A DNA stretch of 48,434 nucleotides from an uncultured Clostridiaceae bacterium. GTDB lineage: Bacteria; Bacillota; Clostridia; Lachnospirales; Lachnospiraceae. The position numbers and the translations under genes were made by a program. The stretch covers positions 1 to 48,434 of the forward strand of contig CAMWUK010000017.1 of assembly GCA_947177415.1 (NCBI GenBank). The letters are read 5' to 3'. Of this stretch, positions 1 through 10,500 are shown piece by piece. The notes under the pieces were generated by a model that had not been told where the DNA came from, did not search any database, and worked only from the letters and a program-made list of their open reading frames with translations. Within the stretch, counting starts at the first letter, position 1. Every line of letters starts with the position of its first letter.

Positions 1-87
1 CCACATGAGGATTTTTACCAGCCATTATGGAAAATTATTAGATATTATGTATATTCTGGAAAAATCCGAATGAGGGGCTCTGAATAG
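1..87 (+). CDS. C-terminal end of an unidentified gene (truncated by window edge)
   Basis: The first frame is open from base 1 to a TAG at 85-87 and gives 28 residues ending ...GKIRMRGSE. It stops 34 bases before the ABC permease ATG, in the same direction, so it is probably the upstream gene of the same operon. In metal ABC operons that gene is often the ATP-binding subunit, but the visible tail carries no ATPase motif, so the assignment rests on position alone. Confidence 0.5.
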   Translation, partial: PHEDFYQPLWKIIRYYVYSGKIRMRGSE

Positions 88-121
88 TTACCAGAATAAA
101 AAAAGGAGGGAACCAAAAAAC

Positions 122-955
122 ATGTTAGAAGAATTACAATATTACTTGCAGTATCCTTTCGTACGATATGCTTTGGTAGTAGGAACTTTGATTGCTCTTT
201 GTTCCTCGCTTTTGGGAGTTACTTTAGTACTTAAGAGATTTTCCTTTATTGGTGATGGATTATCCCATGTGGCATTTGGAGCTATGGCAGTAGCAACTAT
301 ATTTGACTTTACTACTGATACAGTATTTGTTATGCCAGTAACAGTGATAGCAGCAGTGTTGTTGCTCCGTACAGGGCAAAATACAAAAATAAAGGGTGAT
401 GCGGCGATAGCCATGCTCTCTGTGGGTTCTCTTGCGGTGGGGTATATGGTATTGAATTTGTTTTCTACATCTGCTAATATTGCAGGGGATGTGTGCAGCA
501 CCTTATTTGGCTCTACTTCAATTCTTACTTTGACAAAAGCAGATGTGTGGATTTGTGTGGCAATGTCTGTAGTAGTTGTAATATTGTTTTGCCTGTTTTA
601 TAACCGGATATTTGCTGTGACCTTTGATGAAAATTTTGCAAAAGCAACAGGAACAAAGGCAGATGTGTACAATCTTTTAATTGCAATTATTACAGCAATT
701 ATTATTGTGTTGGCAATGAATCTGGTAGGCTCTCTGCTTATTTCTGCTTTGATAATTTTTCCATCCCTTTCGGCTATGCGTGTGATTAAAAATTTTAAAG
801 GTGTAGTGGTTTATTCAGCCATTATTTCGGTATGTTGTGCTTTATTTGGAATGATAATTTCAATTATATCTGACACCCCAGTAGGATCTACTATTGTAGT
901 AGCTAACATTGTAGTATTTTTTCTTAACTGTTTGGTGGGGAAGGTAATAAAGTAG
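122..955 (+). CDS. Metal ABC transporter permease (ZnuB/MntB, ABC-3 family)
   Basis: A 277-residue polytopic membrane protein with about eight hydrophobic segments. It has the ABC-3 family signature regions: an early segment followed by LGVTLVLKRFSFIGDGLSHV, and a later run with NLVGSLLISALIIFPS. Family members form the channel for Zn2+ or Mn2+ delivered by a binding lipoprotein and driven by a cytoplasmic ATPase. Length is typical. An AGGAGGG ribosome site lies about 12 bases before the ATG. The binding protein is not in the window and the metal cannot be deduced. The 3' end overlaps the convergent minus-strand gene by 32 bases. Confidence 0.9.
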   Translation: MLEELQYYLQYPFVRYALVVGTLIALCSSLLGVTLVLKRFSFIGDGLSHVAFGAMAVATIFDFTTDTVFVMPVTVIAAVLLLRTGQNTKIKGDAAIAMLSVGSLAVGYMVLNLFSTSANIAGDVCSTLFGSTSILTLTKADVWICVAMSVVVVILFCLFYNRIFAVTFDENFAKATGTKADVYNLLIAIITAIIIVLAMNLVGSLLISALIIFPSLSAMRVIKNFKGVVVYSAIISVCCALFGMIISIISDTPVGSTIVVANIVVFFLNCLVGKVIK

Positions 956-1514
956 ATAAATTTTTACAATGGTTTTCTTCGTGAAGTTTTGGTATAAAAT
1001 ATGCCACAATATTTGTCAAAGAAAAAATATATTGACAGTCTGTCTGGAAAGAAGGCATCATGGATAAGTATTCATGGTGCTTTTCTTCTAATAATGTAAA
1101 TAAATCAGTAATTGAGCGAATATGAAATAAAGATTTTTGGAGTGACATATAGTTCTGTCTTTTACTTTGTAAAAACTGGAGAAAATGAGTATGAAGTCTC
1201 CTTTCATAAATGCAGTGTTCTTTTAAAGTTCCTGTAAAAGTGACATTATGGGGAAAGGTAAAATAGTCTGCTATATAATGGAGAATAACACCCAGATGAT
1301 AGAAGGATGTACTATTCCAGAATTTTTTTTCTATCAGAGATTTTGTATTTGTATAAAGCATACTTATGCTTTCTTTGTAAGTATGTCCTTGTAGATAGGT
1401 AAATAAGTTAATATCAGGCATGATATTGCCTAGCATGAATTGTTTTTTATATTTTTTAAAGCTTTGTTCTGAACAAATAAATTCTGCCAGATGCCAGTGA
1501 TTTTTTGTTTCCAT
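924..1514 (-). CDS. Zinc-dependent phospholipase C-like protein
   Basis: 196 residues resembling the zinc-dependent phospholipase C family in a short form without an evident signal peptide. Candidate zinc ligands are in the family order: an N-terminal WHL, D in MPDIN, H in GHTY, the helix HLGVILHYIADYFTFPHN, and EHCIYE. Family members hydrolyse phospholipids; many Clostridia carry short intracellular versions of unknown substrate, and this looks like one of those. On the minus strand a GGAGG lies about 7 bases before the ATG. Its last 32 bases overlap the end of the convergent permease gene. The enzyme class is by motif pattern only. Confidence 0.75.
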   Translation of the reverse strand: METKNHWHLAEFICSEQSFKKYKKQFMLGNIMPDINLFTYLQGHTYKESISMLYTNTKSLIEKKFWNSTSFYHLGVILHYIADYFTFPHNVTFTGTLKEHCIYERRLHTHFLQFLQSKRQNYMSLQKSLFHIRSITDLFTLLEEKHHEYLSMMPSFQTDCQYIFSLTNIVAYFIPKLHEENHCKNLSTLLPSPPNS

Positions 1515-1650
1515 AGCAAACCTCCATTCAACTTTAATGATCAGTTATTATATGAATATATTATCACCCAAATGTGTACAAAGTATCATGAAAACATAAA
1601 CTTTATATAAAGTTTGTAGCTATTTACAATCCATTTTTTCGGGAATTGCA

Positions 1651-1687
1651 AAAGCCGCCTGGTATTCTAAAACCAAGGCGGCTTTTT
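1651..1687. terminator. Bidirectional hairpin terminator
   Basis: AAAGCCGCCTGGT (1651-1663) pairs with ACCAAGGCGGCTTT (1672-1685) with one bulge. T-runs follow on both strands. It lies just past the stop of the DUF885 gene, for which it is the likely terminator. Confidence 0.8.
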
Positions 1688-1699
1688 CTAAGTTACTGG

Positions 1700-3478
1700 T
1701 TACTGTTCCTTCATCCATTCATCCATATAGTCAGAAATTAAGGAAAATGGTGCTGGACCTATATCCAGAAGGAAAGTATGAAATTTTTTCATATTAAACT
1801 TGTCACCAAGAGTTTCTTCAGCAGTACTTCTAAGATTGGCAAATTCAATATATCCAATTACATATTGAAGATAATTTGCTGGATCATCAATTACCAAATC
1901 ATAAACGGATTTTGCCGCTTCTTCATCTGTAATCCCATAATCTGCAAGGAATTCTTTTAATTCATCAAGATCCCAGCCGTCATAATTAACACCAATATCC
2001 ATTTGTGCGTAAAGGCAAAGAGTGAGAATGTTATACTGTTTTGCAAACTCTGCAACATTTTCTTCTATTCCGCAAATATCATAAGAATACATCTCACAAT
2101 AGGTAGCCCAGCCTTCACTATAACCACCATAGTTCATAAGACTGCGTACCGGTTCAGGTTTTTGTTGGTTAAAATAAACATTTTGCAGTAGATGTCCCGG
2201 ATAGCTTTCATGAGCTACTGTTGGAAAAATTTGGGTTAAGTCATTATCTTTTCCACCATTAATATAAACACTGTTATCAGAATAATTGTCAATAGCCGGA
2301 GTAAGATAAAATGCAGGACTTAAGTGATCCTCTAAAGATTTGTGTACATATTTTATGGTACAGTTTACAGGTTCCAGAGTTGGGAAATCTTCTTTTACTG
2401 CATCTTGTAAGTAAGTAAGAATTTTTTCCGGGTCTTGCATTGGGAATTTCATATCAAAAAAATCATCATAAATACCTTCGTCATTCCGGTAAATGCTATC
2501 CATTTTCAGAGAAGCACTACGCATAGTTTTTATTAATGCAGACTTCATCTCTTTTATTGTCATGTCAGATCCGGTAATACCTTGTGCAAGCTGTTCATAA
2601 TATTTTTTTCCATCAGGAAAATGACATACACCACCATCATTTTTTCCAGTACCCTTTAATTTTGTTAATTCCTCTATCAGCAGTTTATAGGCTGGAATTA
2701 CATGATTAAGTATGGCATCTTTGTTTTCTTTTTTGAAGTTTGTTTTTTCCTCTTTGGTTAAACCTTCATAATTATCAATCCGGTCATTAAAAATATCAAT
2801 TAAATAATTCTTTTCTGGGTTTTTTGTAAAATCTTCACATTGGGAGATAATGTTATTAGCAGTAACATCACTCATAAATAAACCTGCTTTGGATTTTTCT
2901 TTTTCATATTCCACAAGTTGCGAAAAGTAATCCTCAACACTAAGAAGAACTTTGATGTAATTTGAAATATCTTCTTTATCATAGAAGTTATATTCTGCTA
3001 ATAATACGGGAAGTTGACCTTGTATTCCGGTAGTATTTCCTAATGGTTCTCCATAAAGCAGAAATTTTTCTTCGTCACCTGTCATAGTATAATAATCCAT
3101 AAGGATGTCATAAAGAAGTTGTTGCTCTTTGGTTAAAGCAGAACGGGAAAAATCAGATAATGCTTTGTAAGTATTTTCAGCTTTCACAAGATTTTCTTTC
3201 ATCTTTGCCACAGAAGCATCTCCCAAGGTGGGAGTAAAATTTGTAATACCATAGCTTTCGGGCTTAGCAAGCGTATAGTTCAAGGTTATACTATCAGATT
3301 GCACATCTTCTACAAAGAGTTGATCTACAAATTTGTCAAAAGAAGCCTGTGTTTCTTCTTTGTTGACAGTAACTTCCTTCAGCGTTTTATTAATGTTACT
3401 GCATCCACTGCCATGTACCAATATAATAATAATACCAATATATGCCAGTATCCGTTTTGTTAAATTGGTTTTGTTCAT
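1700..3478 (-). CDS. DUF885 family lipoprotein, putative metallopeptidase-like
   Basis: 592 residues beginning with a short basic stretch, one hydrophobic segment and a lipobox ending GSGC, so it should be a lipid-anchored extracytoplasmic protein. The body matches the DUF885 family, including the hallmark HESYPGH (an HExxxGH-like metal site) at about residue 423, then the GGYSEGWATYCE segment whose glutamate is the usual third ligand. Family members are thought to be zinc peptidases but few are characterised. Length is normal. An AAGGAG lies upstream of the ATG on the minus strand, and a strong terminator follows. No operon partner is seen. Confidence 0.85.
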   Translation of the reverse strand: MNKTNLTKRILAYIGIIIILVHGSGCSNINKTLKEVTVNKEETQASFDKFVDQLFVEDVQSDSITLNYTLAKPESYGITNFTPTLGDASVAKMKENLVKAENTYKALSDFSRSALTKEQQLLYDILMDYYTMTGDEEKFLLYGEPLGNTTGIQGQLPVLLAEYNFYDKEDISNYIKVLLSVEDYFSQLVEYEKEKSKAGLFMSDVTANNIISQCEDFTKNPEKNYLIDIFNDRIDNYEGLTKEEKTNFKKENKDAILNHVIPAYKLLIEELTKLKGTGKNDGGVCHFPDGKKYYEQLAQGITGSDMTIKEMKSALIKTMRSASLKMDSIYRNDEGIYDDFFDMKFPMQDPEKILTYLQDAVKEDFPTLEPVNCTIKYVHKSLEDHLSPAFYLTPAIDNYSDNSVYINGGKDNDLTQIFPTVAHESYPGHLLQNVYFNQQKPEPVRSLMNYGGYSEGWATYCEMYSYDICGIEENVAEFAKQYNILTLCLYAQMDIGVNYDGWDLDELKEFLADYGITDEEAAKSVYDLVIDDPANYLQYVIGYIEFANLRSTAEETLGDKFNMKKFHTFLLDIGPAPFSLISDYMDEWMKEQ

Positions 3479-3771
3479 AGTTTGAATTCTTTCTCCTTTC
3501 TATTTGTATAAAGTTGTCGATAACACTTTCATTGTAAGTATATATAAAATAATAAGTTAATATGTGTTTAACTTTTATGTAATTAGTAAGCAGATATTAA
3601 AATTAATTTTATCACAGGAAAAGTTTTTTGTCATGAAAAATTTTCAATTACAGTGAACACTTCTGCAATGCCAACTCTGTCATATATTTATATTCATTTG
3701 TGTATTCATACGAAAAATCCCAATAGGATTATCTGGAAAATCCCCACACAACACCATTATCGGATCAACGT

Positions 3772-4095
3772 ATGATAGAGTTGGATGACCGCCTGCAGAA
3801 AGTGAAACGGGATAAGGAAGCGAGGGATCAGTATATGACATTACAGAATTTAATAGAAGAGGAACGTGATGAAGCCCGTGCCGAGGGACATGCAGCTGGA
3901 GCTGCCAAAGGATATGCAAGGAATATTGCTATTATCCGGAAGAAGTTTGATAAAGGGGATGATGCTGCCATGACAGCAGATATGCTGGAGCAGGAAACTT
4001 TATATATAGAAAATATATACAAACTGTTTCAGAATAATCCAGAATATACCGATTTGGAAATTGCAGAAATTGTATTAAGAAGTGGTGATAAATAA
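3772..4095 (+). pseudogene. C-terminal remnant of an Rpn family nuclease/putative transposase
   Basis: 107 residues matching the tail of Rpn-type (PD-(D/E)XK) proteins common in Lachnospiraceae: LDDRLQKVKRDKEARDQYM, a charged helix, then an Ala/Gly-rich stretch before a helical end. The catalytic domain is missing; the frame upstream meets a TAG at 3724-3726 and shows no family sequence. No convincing ribosome site precedes the ATG. It is therefore a decayed fragment. A second fragment of the same family lies at 12433-12687. Confidence 0.7.
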
Positions 4096-4101
4096 AGAAG
4101 G

Positions 4102-4326
4102 AATGCGGTTATCTGCAGAATTACAAAAAATTATGAAACACATAGCAGAATATCTCTTTCGGAAAAATGAAAATGCAAAAAGTAAGATATGAATGCCATT
4201 ATGGGTGGAACAGCATGGAAGACTTTTATTTAGGAACTCCAGGAGAAAGACACAAAACTACATGAAAAAGATATGGAAATTAGAGTGATCAAGGCAAAAC
4301 GGAAATTAATCTATGAGAAGTTTTGA
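4102..4326 (+). pseudogene. Decayed coding remnant with in-frame stop
   Basis: Two short same-strand reading pieces look like one broken gene: an ATG at 4102 giving RLSAELQKIMKHIAEYLF and stopping near 4191, then an ATG at 4201 interrupted by TAG at 4231-4233 and continuing as ELQEKDTKLHEKDMEIRV to TGA at 4324. The charged helical character resembles tails of Rpn-like accessory proteins, but the family is not certain. The rest of the gap to the surface protein holds a repeat fragment and a promoter. Confidence 0.4.
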
Positions 4327-4346
4327 AAAGACTTCCAGAAGGAGAC

Positions 4347-4400
4347 GTTACTGTTCACAGGTAGTACTTTGCACTTGCTGCAAAGTACGTAAGAATAAGT
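4347..4400 (+). repeat. Diverged left half of the long palindromic element
   Basis: GTTACTGTTCACAGGTA is followed by a perfect 10-bp hairpin, GTACTTTGCA (4364-4373) with TGCAAAGTAC (4379-4388), then GTAAGAA. The order and spacing match the left half of the elements at 42668 and 44253 (CAGGTA, hairpin, GTAAAAAA). The hairpin sequence differs while pairing is kept. Confidence 0.6.
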
Positions 4401-4467
4401 AGTGGTAGAATAGAAACTGAGAAAATTAAATTTTTTGTTACAAAACCATTAAATCTTTGTTCTTCCC

Positions 4468-4495
4468 GTGCAAACGGGGAAAATTATGTTATAAT
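4468..4495 (+). promoter_or_regulatory. Probable sigma-A promoter of the giant surface protein
   Basis: A perfect TATAAT at 4490-4495 is preceded by a TG dinucleotide (extended -10) and a weak -35, GTGCAA, 16 bases upstream. It lies about 80 bases before the chosen start at 4578. Confidence 0.55.
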
Positions 4496-4577
4496 GAAAT
4501 TAACTATACATAGCAGTTTATAAGGAAATTTGATGTAATTATATTTGAACAAACATAACATGGAAGGGGTTGGTGTT

Positions 4578-7500
4578 ATGAAAACGATGAGAACAGCAAA
4601 TAAAAAAGGTATTCAAACAGGGAGAAAAAAAGTATACAAAAGGCTGGGATTAGCCGGAGTAGGCTTTGTTTGCCTGCTTGCAGTCATGATGGGGGTATTC
4701 TGGTATAGAAACAGTCAACAGCCTTCTTATGCAGCAGATGATGAAGCATGGCGTCCTATAGATTTGGAAGATATGGTAGATCCTGTCAATCATACAGAGG
4801 GCACAGACGATCCGAAAGAATTAACAACAGCAAGAGCAACTTTTTACGATATCTATTCAGATAGCCAAGTGTGGGATTCTACCAATGGGGGGTATTATAC
4901 CTCCGTACAGCCTATTACAGATGGTGCTGGAAAGGATAAAAATGGAGTGGATATAATTACAAATACATTCACCAGATTTAATTATGAACTGGCTACATCT
5001 CTGAATGGCAATAACAAAGAATACCAGCACATGTATGATCATGATACAACGGATCATGTAGAAGGGGTATATCCTTTATATTGTGGTTTGACTTGGCCGG
5101 CAAAGTTTAAACGGAATGATGGTATATCTTATACTGGTCCCCAAGATCCCAAAGATGATGATACTGTATATATGAATAATCAAAGATGGGGTAATTTGAC
5201 ATCAATTCCAACATTTGGATCTTGGTTTGCTGCGGCAAACACGAACCAATTTAGTAATGATGGTGACAACGGAGAAAAGGTAAGTATATTGGGTATTTCC
5301 GGAACAGCAAAAGGAGCAGCGGCACAAGGATTAGTAAACAGGCAATTGGATGAAAATGGTAATATTACAATTGGACATGGTGAATATAAACGGGTATTGC
5401 CTTTTTTTGACAAAACTTATTTAGAAAAATCCTATACAGGAAAAGTTGGAGGGGGAACTAATGACACAACAATAGAGAATAAAATCAGGAATGCAACATT
5501 CTATGTACAAGTAAGTAAAAATGATTTTAATGGTCATTCAAGACCATATTTGTATGTATTTAGTGGTGGGAAAGAATATACTGCTGAATTTCCAGGGGAT
5601 TTGATGGATGACTATGGAGATTACTATGTATATTGTAGAAATGATATAAGTTCTGCAACGGTTATTTTGAATGAAGGTTCTGACAAATCAAAACTCGTAG
5701 AGCAAACATTAAGTGGCTATAATGAATGGAAATGGAAAGCTTATAATCCTAATGGAGTTGATGGTTTTATACCTTGCAGTAAACCATCATTGCCACCTCT
5801 ACCAACAGAGGACTCAACGGCTGGAACTACACCATCACTTGTATCACATGGTAAAGTAGTTTCGAACATTGCATTTCCATTTCGTAAAGGGGGCAAAAAA
5901 GATACCGGACTTAAAATAAGAGTGAGTAAATCGGTTTGGAAATCGTCTTTTCCTAATAATACACCCCATGTGTATCTAGAAGGTTACAAATCTTGGCCAG
6001 GGTACGAATTAGAAGAGGAAGGAGGGTATTATGTATATACGAATCCTAATATTACAGGAAAAGTACAGGTTATTATAAATAATGGTAGTAGTAATTGGCA
6101 AGATCCGCCAGATAAACAGGGTTTTTACACAATTAGCGGTTCTGTAGAGTATGATAAAACAGCTAAAGCTTTTTATGACACCTCAAGAGTATATTTTTCA
6201 AATTCCAAACTTAAACTAAGGGTCAAAGCATCTGAATTTAACAATGTTGCTCCTTATGTATATTTGTACTATGATGATGTGAATAAAGTTAATGCCTGGC
6301 CAGGAGAAAAAATGACACGGGAAGGTGATTATTATGTCTATAATGCCAGTAACATTAAAAATACAGTAAATATTATTTTTACAGATGGTAAGGGAGCAAA
6401 AGCTGGAGGTTGGCAAGAACCTTCAGCTGGAGGATATCAGATTCCGGGAAGCGGAACCATAGATTTTGATAGATATAATAAAAAATATACCACCACTACA
6501 GAAGATAAATTAGGAGAAGAAACCGATCCGGATTACTATTATTTTGACAGCTACACGGATGTTGTACGCTTAAACGAAGATAACAAAAAAGTTGATTACT
6601 ATTACAATGATAATAGTCAGATAGTACAGGATTCAGATGGCATCAATGGATTCTTTCCATATAATACTGCTAGTGATCCCAAGACAGCATTAAACTATGT
6701 CCATGGGGTTAAAATGGAACTTAATTTCAACATGACCAAAGATGGAAAAATCAAGGGAAAACCAATTGAATTTGCATTTACTGGTGATGATGATTTGTGG
6801 GTGTTTGTGGATGGCTATCTGGTACTGGATATTGGAGGTGCCCATATCCCAATCAGTGGAAATATTAACTTTGCGGAGAAAAAAGCTACGGTAGATGTGG
6901 TAAAAACACAAGCGGCATTTGCTGATAAGTATAGGGATGGTAATTATAACAAAAACGATGGAGATGAGAAAGGTTTTGAGGAAAATGTAGTTTATGATTT
7001 CGGCAAAGATTCCGGTGAAAAACTATATGAAATTCTTTCAGATACTGCAAGAAACCATACACTGACTATCTTTTATATGGAACGTGGTAAAGGAAATTCC
7101 AACTTAAAGATTAAGTTTAACCTGCCACAAATCTCTACCCTCAGTGTTGGAAATGAAGTAGATGCTAGTGATGTCAATAAAAGTCTGCAGACAGATGCCT
7201 TGTGGGAAGCCTGCAACCAGCATCAATTTGAATATGTATTACAAAATAAAGGTACAGATGATGCAGGCTATGACAATAGTATAACTGAGGATATAGCATT
7301 AACAGGAAGAAATATATTTGAGCCAATTGGTATGGCTGCCTATCGGAAAAAAGTAACATCCAAAGATGGTACTGCCCAGAGATTGCGGTTCTTTACCTTT
7401 ACAAATACAAACTATTACTCTATGGTTGTGGGAGGGACGAATACAAATCTGCCACGACTGGATGGAACTGGTGACGGAGAGAATAATCCAATTGTAGTTG

Positions 7501-10500
7501 ATGGATGTGCCACCATAGATGGTCAAAAATATGTCTTTCTGGGATGGACCACCGATGAGAATTACCGGGAACATTGGGATGAGATACAAAATAACACTTA
7601 TACAGGAACTTGTCCAGAGATTCTGGCGGCGGGTACGACTGTTCCCGTTACGGAAAGTAAGGATTATTATGCAGTCTGGGTGAAGAAAGATCTTACAATA
7701 TCCTATTATGATGAAACGGATGTAGATATACCAATAGGATATGCAAAAACAGGCAGTAACGGAGAGGCACAGATTGGACATGAAACTTTGGATATGAAAA
7801 ACTATCTCAACCAAAGTTTGCCATATTGGAATAACGGTGATTTGGGTAGTAAAGTAACAGAAACTAATAAACAAAGAACAAACTGGAAGACAGACGACAC
7901 AAGGAAGGGATTTAAACTAAATGGCTGGAGGCTTAGTAAGACAGAGGCAGACAAAGGAAATGAATTGATTTCCGGCAGCTATTTCCCTCTTTGCAATGTA
8001 AAATTATATGCAGACTGGACAAGAACGGATTATCGTGTTCAATTTCAGGCAGAGAATGTAGAGAAGATTAAGAAAGAAAGTGGAACTACAAATGCCGATG
8101 GGGACACTTGGAAGTCGGATATTGTCTATTTTCCAAAAGGAGAAACGTACAAGGGATATCTTCCATACATAACAGAAGAAAGCAATGTGGATGATTTTAA
8201 AATAACCGCAGATGGCAGTACAGGAAGAACTTATTTTGATTTTACATCTTTACCGGTGAAGGAAAACCATGCAATTGTAAAATGGGAACAAGATGATGAA
8301 GAGCAAACCACCTACCGAACCACCAAATTAGTGGAAGATGGAAAGAGTCTTTATCCAGAAGTATGGACATTTAGGGATGGTGATGTGGTTTTTAAAGGAG
8401 AATGGAAACGGATTACCAGTTCTATAACATACAGTCCAGGAACTTGTCCAGGAAACAGCAACTTGAATTGGAAGCCTGTAAAGAAAAAATATACCAATGG
8501 TCAGACCATTTATAGTCCGGGTGTTACGGAACTTTTTGGAGGTGGTGATACCGGAGAGTGGAATATTGTGGGATGGGAGAAGGATGGAAAGAAAGTTTCA
8601 TTCCCTTATACCATCACAGAAGGAGATGTGAACTGGACGGCAGTTTGGGAAAAAGTAACTGGAGAAGTGACATATAGTTTTAATAATGGGACTATACAAG
8701 GAATGGAGGATTACCAAAAAGTCGCTAAGATGGGAAGTTCCATCGAACGGATTACCCTGGAGGGTATGGGTTCTGATGCTCCTTATGATTCTGATGGTTC
8801 AGAAGGAGAAGAAGGCAGCCACACGACCTATTATATAAAGGCAAAAGGAAAGGCTTATGTCATTAAAGGCTGGAGGGATTCTAGCGGAAATAAGATAAAT
8901 AGCACAACAAAACTGACGGAGGAAGATACTACAGTTACTGCAATTTCGAAAGAAGTCCATACAACTTTAAACATTACAGTAGTAGTAAAAAATGAAGACA
9001 AAGACCTGTGGAATGATGCGAAAGCATTGAAAAATGGCTGGAAGAAAAAGGAGACAGCCAGTGGTGCTATATGGACAATAGATACAGAGCTAGTTCCGGG
9101 TGAGTCATTCTTTAGCTATTTTGACCCTAAAAAAGGTTCTTTAAAAGAGGTTCTTTATGGTGCTGTCAATACCGGTCATAACGTAAATAAAAAGCTGCAA
9201 TATGGTGAGATTAGTTATCCGGGAACAACATTCTCATGGGAGAATAAGGATGCAAAGGTGCCATATACTGCCGACAGCCACAAATGTATTGTTACAAGTA
9301 ACTGGATACAAGAAAAAGCTACTGTTACCTATGCATTTATGGATCCAAATGAACCTGATATCAATAAGGCAAGGATAATCGGATATCAAGCATACCAGGT
9401 ATCTGATGGGAATGTTTCATTACCAAAATCAGGGGATATATTGCTGAATGCAGATGGTGGGACTGATGATGAGACTGCGAAAGTACCAGAGATAAGCGGA
9501 TATAAACTTTCCGGCTGGTATACATCTAACTTAATGCCAGTAACAGAAGTCACAGCAGATATGAATAACACTATTTTATACACCGCATGGGAACCAGAAA
9601 AAACGGACAGTGCTACACAGACACAGAATATAAGTGCGAATACGGCTGCCAAAAGTGTAACATCTGTCACACAGAAAAAAACAAAGGGAACCATGAGATT
9701 ATTTAGTTTTTCAAGTATGGGTGGTTATGCCCCATTTGGAAATGAATTGTACCAGTTAGATGATCTTTTGGTGGACGGTATGGCAACAGGAAGAACAAAC
9801 AGTCAAGGACAGTTCCGTTTAACCTATGACCAGGCAGCATCTTTTATGAACTGTTTTAGCAAAGATAGTGCCATGATACTGAAAGAAACCAATAATCTGT
9901 ATTTGACAGGTGGTAGTACTGTCGGTAGGGATACAATGTATGATACCGTTTGGGAATTAAGGGATGTTCATGGTTATATTACCGACCGTAACAGTAAAAA
10001 CAAAGATTTGAAACACATGCCGGTGGTGGATACTACTAATAAGGAAGCAGTGGTATACGATGGACGTGTTGATGATGCAAAAAAGGGAGCATTTAAGTTT
10101 GGAAATGAAAATGAAGCACAGGGTATCAGCTATGCACTCAGCCTGCGTGCATTATTTACCCATAAAATCAAGACCGCCGATCTGACCATTACAAAGAAAC
10201 TTACAGATACAGCCGCTAGTGTGGCTTTCCGAAAAGGTGAGCAGGATCTGGACTACACATTTAAGGTGACATTCAAAAATATCTTTGGTAATACTGGCAG
10301 TAATGACAAGCTGTTGTATGAAGGAACATACAAGAAACTGGATAAATATGGCAATTATGTCCGTGAGAACAATAAAATCAAGGAATACACTGCAACAGAC
10401 GGAAAGATTCTGCTGAAGAATGGCGAAACAGCAGTGATTAGTGGAATTCCTGTGATGACGGAATATGACATTGAGGAGGAAGATACATACGGTAAAAAAG

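Noticed and set aside
7299-7874. Minus-strand ORFs inside the giant surface protein gene
   Set aside because: They have no ribosome sites or family patterns and mirror the coding bias of the plus-strand gene.
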